Of a stretch of 64,000 nucleotides of DNA, positions 62,798 through 64,000 are shown one piece after another (the stretch's first letter is position 1; each line of letters opens with the position of its first letter). The stretch is taken from assembly GCA_963744575.1 (NCBI GenBank), contig CAVUUF010000015.1:73712-137711 (forward strand), in the 5' to 3' direction. The DNA comes from Palsa-504 sp963744575 (lineage in GTDB: Bacteria; Actinomycetota; Actinomycetes; Streptosporangiales; Streptosporangiaceae). Position numbers and translations under genes: made by a program. The notes below the pieces were generated by a model. It worked only from the letters and a program-made list of their open reading frames with translations, made no database searches and was not told the origin of the DNA.

Positions 62798-63710
62798 TTG
62801 CCGCCGGCCGACGGTTCCGGCCGCGGCGGCGTCAGCCTGCGCCTTCTGTGGCCTCAGTGGCAGGGCGGCGGCACCTCCAGGGTCAGGGAACTTGCCCCCG
62901 AGTTCCTGTTCGATGCGGCCCGGCGCGGGTATGCCGTGGGCTTGGCGGTCCTGGAAGCGGTCCTGCCGACGCACGACGGCCCCACGGTGACCGTGCCGGT
63001 CACCATTCGGATGACGGCCTGGCCGAACGCGACGGCGTCGAGGCCAAGACGGTCATCGTGGAGCAGCTGGCACGCGCCCTGGAACTCATCCGCCGGCACG
63101 ATCCGGCTCGGATCGTGACCCTGGGAGGCGAGTGCTCGGTCAGCGGAGCCCCGTTCTCCCATCTGGCCCGCCGGTACGGCGAGGACCTGGCGATCATCTG
63201 GATCGACTCGCACCCCTGACGTCGGCACCCCGGACAGCGAGTACCCGGGGTACCACGCGATGGCCGTCACTGCGCTGACCGGCCGCGGTGACCCCGATGT
63301 GCTGGACTGCTCCCGGCGACCGTCCCACCCGGCCGGTCGCCCTGGCGGGACTGCACGCGTGGGCCGATGACGACATCCCGAACGTGGCCGAGTGGGGCAT
63401 CCGGTCGTTCAGCCCCGGCGAGCTTGGCCAGTCCACCCGGCCGCTGCTGGACTGGGTCGCGGCCGCCGGCTGCTCCCGCGCCGCTATCCATTTCGACGTC
63501 GACACGATCGACAGCAACGAGATCGTGCTCGGCCTGGGCGCCGAGCCGGACGGGCTCACCGGCGCGCAGGTGCGCCGCATCGTCGCCGACATCGACGCGG
63601 CCGTGGACGTGGTCGGGGTCACGATCGCAGAGTTCATCCCTCGGCAGGTGATGCACCTGCAGCAGCTCCTGAACGGCTTCCCGCTGATCTCCGGAACCAT
63701 GGAGGGCTGA
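62798..63710 (+). pseudogene. Arginase/agmatinase-family protein, frameshifted
   Basis: Frames in order: LRLLWPQWQGGGTSRVRELAPEFLFDAARRGYAVGLAVLEAVLP; after about 63000 DGLAERDGVEAKTVIVEQLARALELIRRHDPARIVTLGGECSVSGAPFSHLARRYGEDLAIIWIDSHP; after about 63215 DVGTPDSEYPGYHAMAVTALTG; and from about 63310 VALAGLHAWADDDIPNVAEWGIRSFSPG to HFDVDTIDSNEIVLGLG and LNGFPLISGTMEG. GGECSVS, DSHPD and HFDVD are the manganese motifs of the family. Three one-base shifts are needed to join them. Confidence 0.8.
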
Positions 63711-64000
63711 CGCCCGGACACCCATCACCGAGGGCTACCAGCGGCGCTCGCCGTCCCGGTGCTGCCGCCAATGAACCCCGGCCCAGAGTCCGGACCAGCG
63801 GGTTCCACCCCATACGGCTCCCGCCACGGAGGTCGCACCGAAGATGATCCCGGACTGGGCAAACTACGGTGGCAAGACACGGCGGACGAGCAAGATTCAC
63901 TGACCAAAAGGAAGATCAACTGTCACAGGACAGCGGTGTAGGGGTAACGTCCGTCAACCCGACACGGCCGTCCGGCGCGGTACTGCGCGTCGCCCGCCAG
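63711..64000. other. Right edge, no recognised gene
   Basis: Short frames on both strands lack family features. The sequence becomes less GC-rich toward 63890-63940. Any gene here would extend beyond the window. Confidence 0.4.

Overview
The window is high-GC actinobacterial chromosome: pervasive third-position G/C, GTG/TTG starts, and stop/start overlaps (ATGA, GTGA) between co-directional genes. The hybrid cobalamin pathway (CbiD and CbiG with the CobN chelatase), split transketolase, GtrA, PfkB and two-component genes all fit an actinomycete. The genus cannot be fixed from the sequence alone.

Region 1 (1-33.8 kb) is conserved-looking chromosome. A minus-strand cobalamin operon (cobalt/magnesium-chelatase-like ATPase, cobO, cobB, cobI-cobM fusion, cbiD, cobL, cbiG-cobJ fusion, then the first codons of another gene at the left edge) lies behind a cobalamin riboswitch. 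Further B12 genes are cobN (18.4-22.0 kb, broken by one apparent 1-bp deletion), cobQ and cbiB. Between them lie a glycolipid/cell-surface block (epimerase, GT2, GtrA, UDP-sulfoquinovose synthase-like enzyme, MBL hydrolase), glyA, a nucleoside hydrolase, a response regulator/histidine kinase pair, a chimeric sigma-region-2/transmembrane/Ig-like protein, PfkB kinase with ADP-ribosylglycohydrolase, and a two-gene transketolase. Two families of short repeats are scattered here, and some copies have been absorbed in frame into coding genes.

Region 2 (34.2-38.6 kb) is a small integrated island. A tRNA-Arg(TCT) gene is followed about 4.3 kb later by a perfect 39-bp copy of its 3' half (attL/attR). 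Inside are a 5'-truncated tyrosine integrase, a decayed TPR-regulator fragment, and two visibly lower-GC genes on one strand: a protein with tandem ferredoxin-like-looking modules plus a Schlafen-type AlbA_2 domain, and a nucleoside-deoxyribosyltransferase/TIR-like protein. This pair is the best candidate for an undescribed defence or stress module.

Region 3 (39-64 kb) is an accessory zone full of wreckage: a helicase gene interrupted by an IS1380-type element, a TniB-like remnant, frameshifted VOC, epoxide hydrolase, YceI, MFS, MBL, arginase and dehydrogenase genes, a Tn3 transposase fragment, and a 779-bp element bounded by 45-bp inverted repeats. Intact genes among these include a PIN/Phd toxin-antitoxin pair, a TetR/VOC divergent pair, a methyltransferase, a cupin, a MarR regulator with five operator-like boxes spread over duplicated promoter cassettes, a DHA2-type MFS exporter, a DUF998-like membrane protein, a lipoprotein, and an SDR/polyol dehydrogenase pair. 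The clustering of frameshifts here may reflect gene decay, assembly error, or both.
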